NCBI GenBank assembly: GCA_026397675.1
Contig: JAPLUH010000265.1
Location: forward strand, 1 to 10,101
Source: Verrucomicrobiota bacterium
Lineage (GTDB): Bacteria > Verrucomicrobiota > Verrucomicrobiia > Limisphaerales > UBA9464
Reading direction: 5' to 3'
Length of the DNA: 10,101 nucleotides
The position numbers and the translations under genes were made by a program. This document shows positions 9,397-10,101 of this stretch, one piece after another. Under the pieces are notes generated by a model, which saw only the letters and a program-made list of their open reading frames with translations, had not been told where the DNA came from and ran no database searches. Each line of letters opens with the position of its first letter. Position 1 is the first letter of the stretch.

Positions 9397-10101
9397 ATGA
9401 AGCGCTTCGTTCAACCCCTGATCTCCAACACTGTCTTGGCCTTGGTGAGCGGTTGGATCGCCAGCGGCTGCAAGCCGGTTACCACGCCCGGTGCGGTTGC
9501 GGCCAAGGGGGCTGGCGGCATGGTCTTTCAGGTGGTGGCGGTGGAGGCTCGTCTGCAGCCCGTGGCCGAGGTGGTCTCGTTGGTGGGAACCGTGACACCC
9601 AACGAGTCGGTGGAAATCAAATCCGAAACCGATGGCGTGGTGCAGACCATTGCCTTCTCTGAAGGACAGTCCGTCGAGGCGGGTGCGCTCTTGCTGGCTC
9701 TTGATCATACGAAGTTCCAGGCAGCCCTGCAGGAATCCGAGGCTTCGCTGGAGCTGAGTCGGGCCAATTTTGAGCGGGCCCAGCAGATGTTCCGGGGCAA
9801 GCTGATTGCTCAGCAGGAGTTCGATCAGGCATCGGCGACCTTTCAGGTCAACCAGAGTGCCGTCGAGCTGCGCCGACGGTTGCTCAAAGACGCCCGCATC
9901 GTGGCCCCCTTTTCGGGCACCACCGGGGCTCGGCAAATTAGCCCGGGCCAAGTCATCTCCCGCAACACGCCGCTCACTACTCTAGTGGATCTTTCAGTGA
10001 TGAAGGTGGAACTGAGTCTGCCGGAACGGTTCCTGGGCCAGGTGCGCATTGGCCAGAAGGTGGACTTTCATGTGGACGCGTATCCGACGGAGCGTTTTTC
10101 G
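9397..10101 (+). CDS. RND efflux periplasmic adaptor (membrane fusion protein, HlyD/AcrA/MexA type), lipoprotein, C-terminus cut by the window edge
   Basis: ATG 9397 opens 235 codons to the right edge without a stop. The N-terminus is a lipoprotein signal (MKRFVQPLIS...IASGC), with Cys25 as the likely lipidated residue, as in AcrA and MexA. Residues 58-103 form the first half of the biotinyl-lipoyl-like domain: VGTVTPNESVEIKSETDGVV, then EGQSVEAGALLLALD. A short alpha-helical hairpin follows (105-163), with KLIAQQEFDQA near its turn. The second lipoyl half contains ARIVAPFSGTTGARQISPGQ (167-186). The beta-barrel starts near 200 (VMKVELSLPERF) and is truncated. Such adaptors link an inner-membrane RND pump to an outer-membrane channel; the pump gene would be expected just to the right. 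Substrate cannot be told. It is divergent from secA across a spacer with two palindromes. There is no clear Shine-Dalgarno sequence. Confidence 0.92.
   Translation, partial: MKRFVQPLISNTVLALVSGWIASGCKPVTTPGAVAAKGAGGMVFQVVAVEARLQPVAEVVSLVGTVTPNESVEIKSETDGVVQTIAFSEGQSVEAGALLLALDHTKFQAALQESEASLELSRANFERAQQMFRGKLIAQQEFDQASATFQVNQSAVELRRRLLKDARIVAPFSGTTGARQISPGQVISRNTPLTTLVDLSVMKVELSLPERFLGQVRIGQKVDFHVDAYPTERFS

Overview
The window looks like a stretch of a Verrucomicrobiota chromosome, or a close PVC-superphylum relative. Three things point that way: a Planctomycetes/Verrucomicrobia-type cytochrome-c protein (PSCyt1-PSCyt2-PSD1), a SecA reading GRCSRQGDPG where most bacteria have GR(A/S)GRQGDPG, and a secreted clan GH-D glycoside hydrolase. 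Base composition is GC-rich throughout. This is inference from protein content; no taxonomic marker was compared.

Layout, left to right. A secreted c-type-haem protein runs leftward off the left edge (1-1583, minus). It is divergent from a 919-residue secreted alpha-galactosidase-like hydrolase (1952-4711, plus). The gap between them holds a possible 51-residue minus-strand gene with a good Shine-Dalgarno sequence (1737-1892). After 141 featureless bases comes yaeQ (4853-5416, minus), convergent with the hydrolase. Then about 700 bases carry no intact gene: a decayed IS66-type transposase fragment with an in-frame amber codon (about 5439-5687, minus), followed by sequence I cannot assign. secA follows (6114-9167, minus), complete with Walker motifs and a C-terminal zinc-binding tail. 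A 229-base divergent spacer with two clear palindromes separates secA from the start of an RND-type membrane fusion lipoprotein (9397 to the right edge, plus).

The genes do not form one pathway. secA and yaeQ are housekeeping-type cytoplasmic genes. The haem protein, the hydrolase and the efflux adaptor all carry export signals and would be clients of the Sec machinery. The divergent haem protein and hydrolase would fit the polysaccharide-degrading, heavily secreting lifestyle of this group, but a functional link is not shown.

I do not see a clearly novel multi-gene system, CRISPR array, tRNA or rRNA. The most useful leads are the palindromes between secA and the efflux gene, the atypical catalytic region of the hydrolase, the yaeQ/IS66-remnant neighbourhood and the possible small gene.
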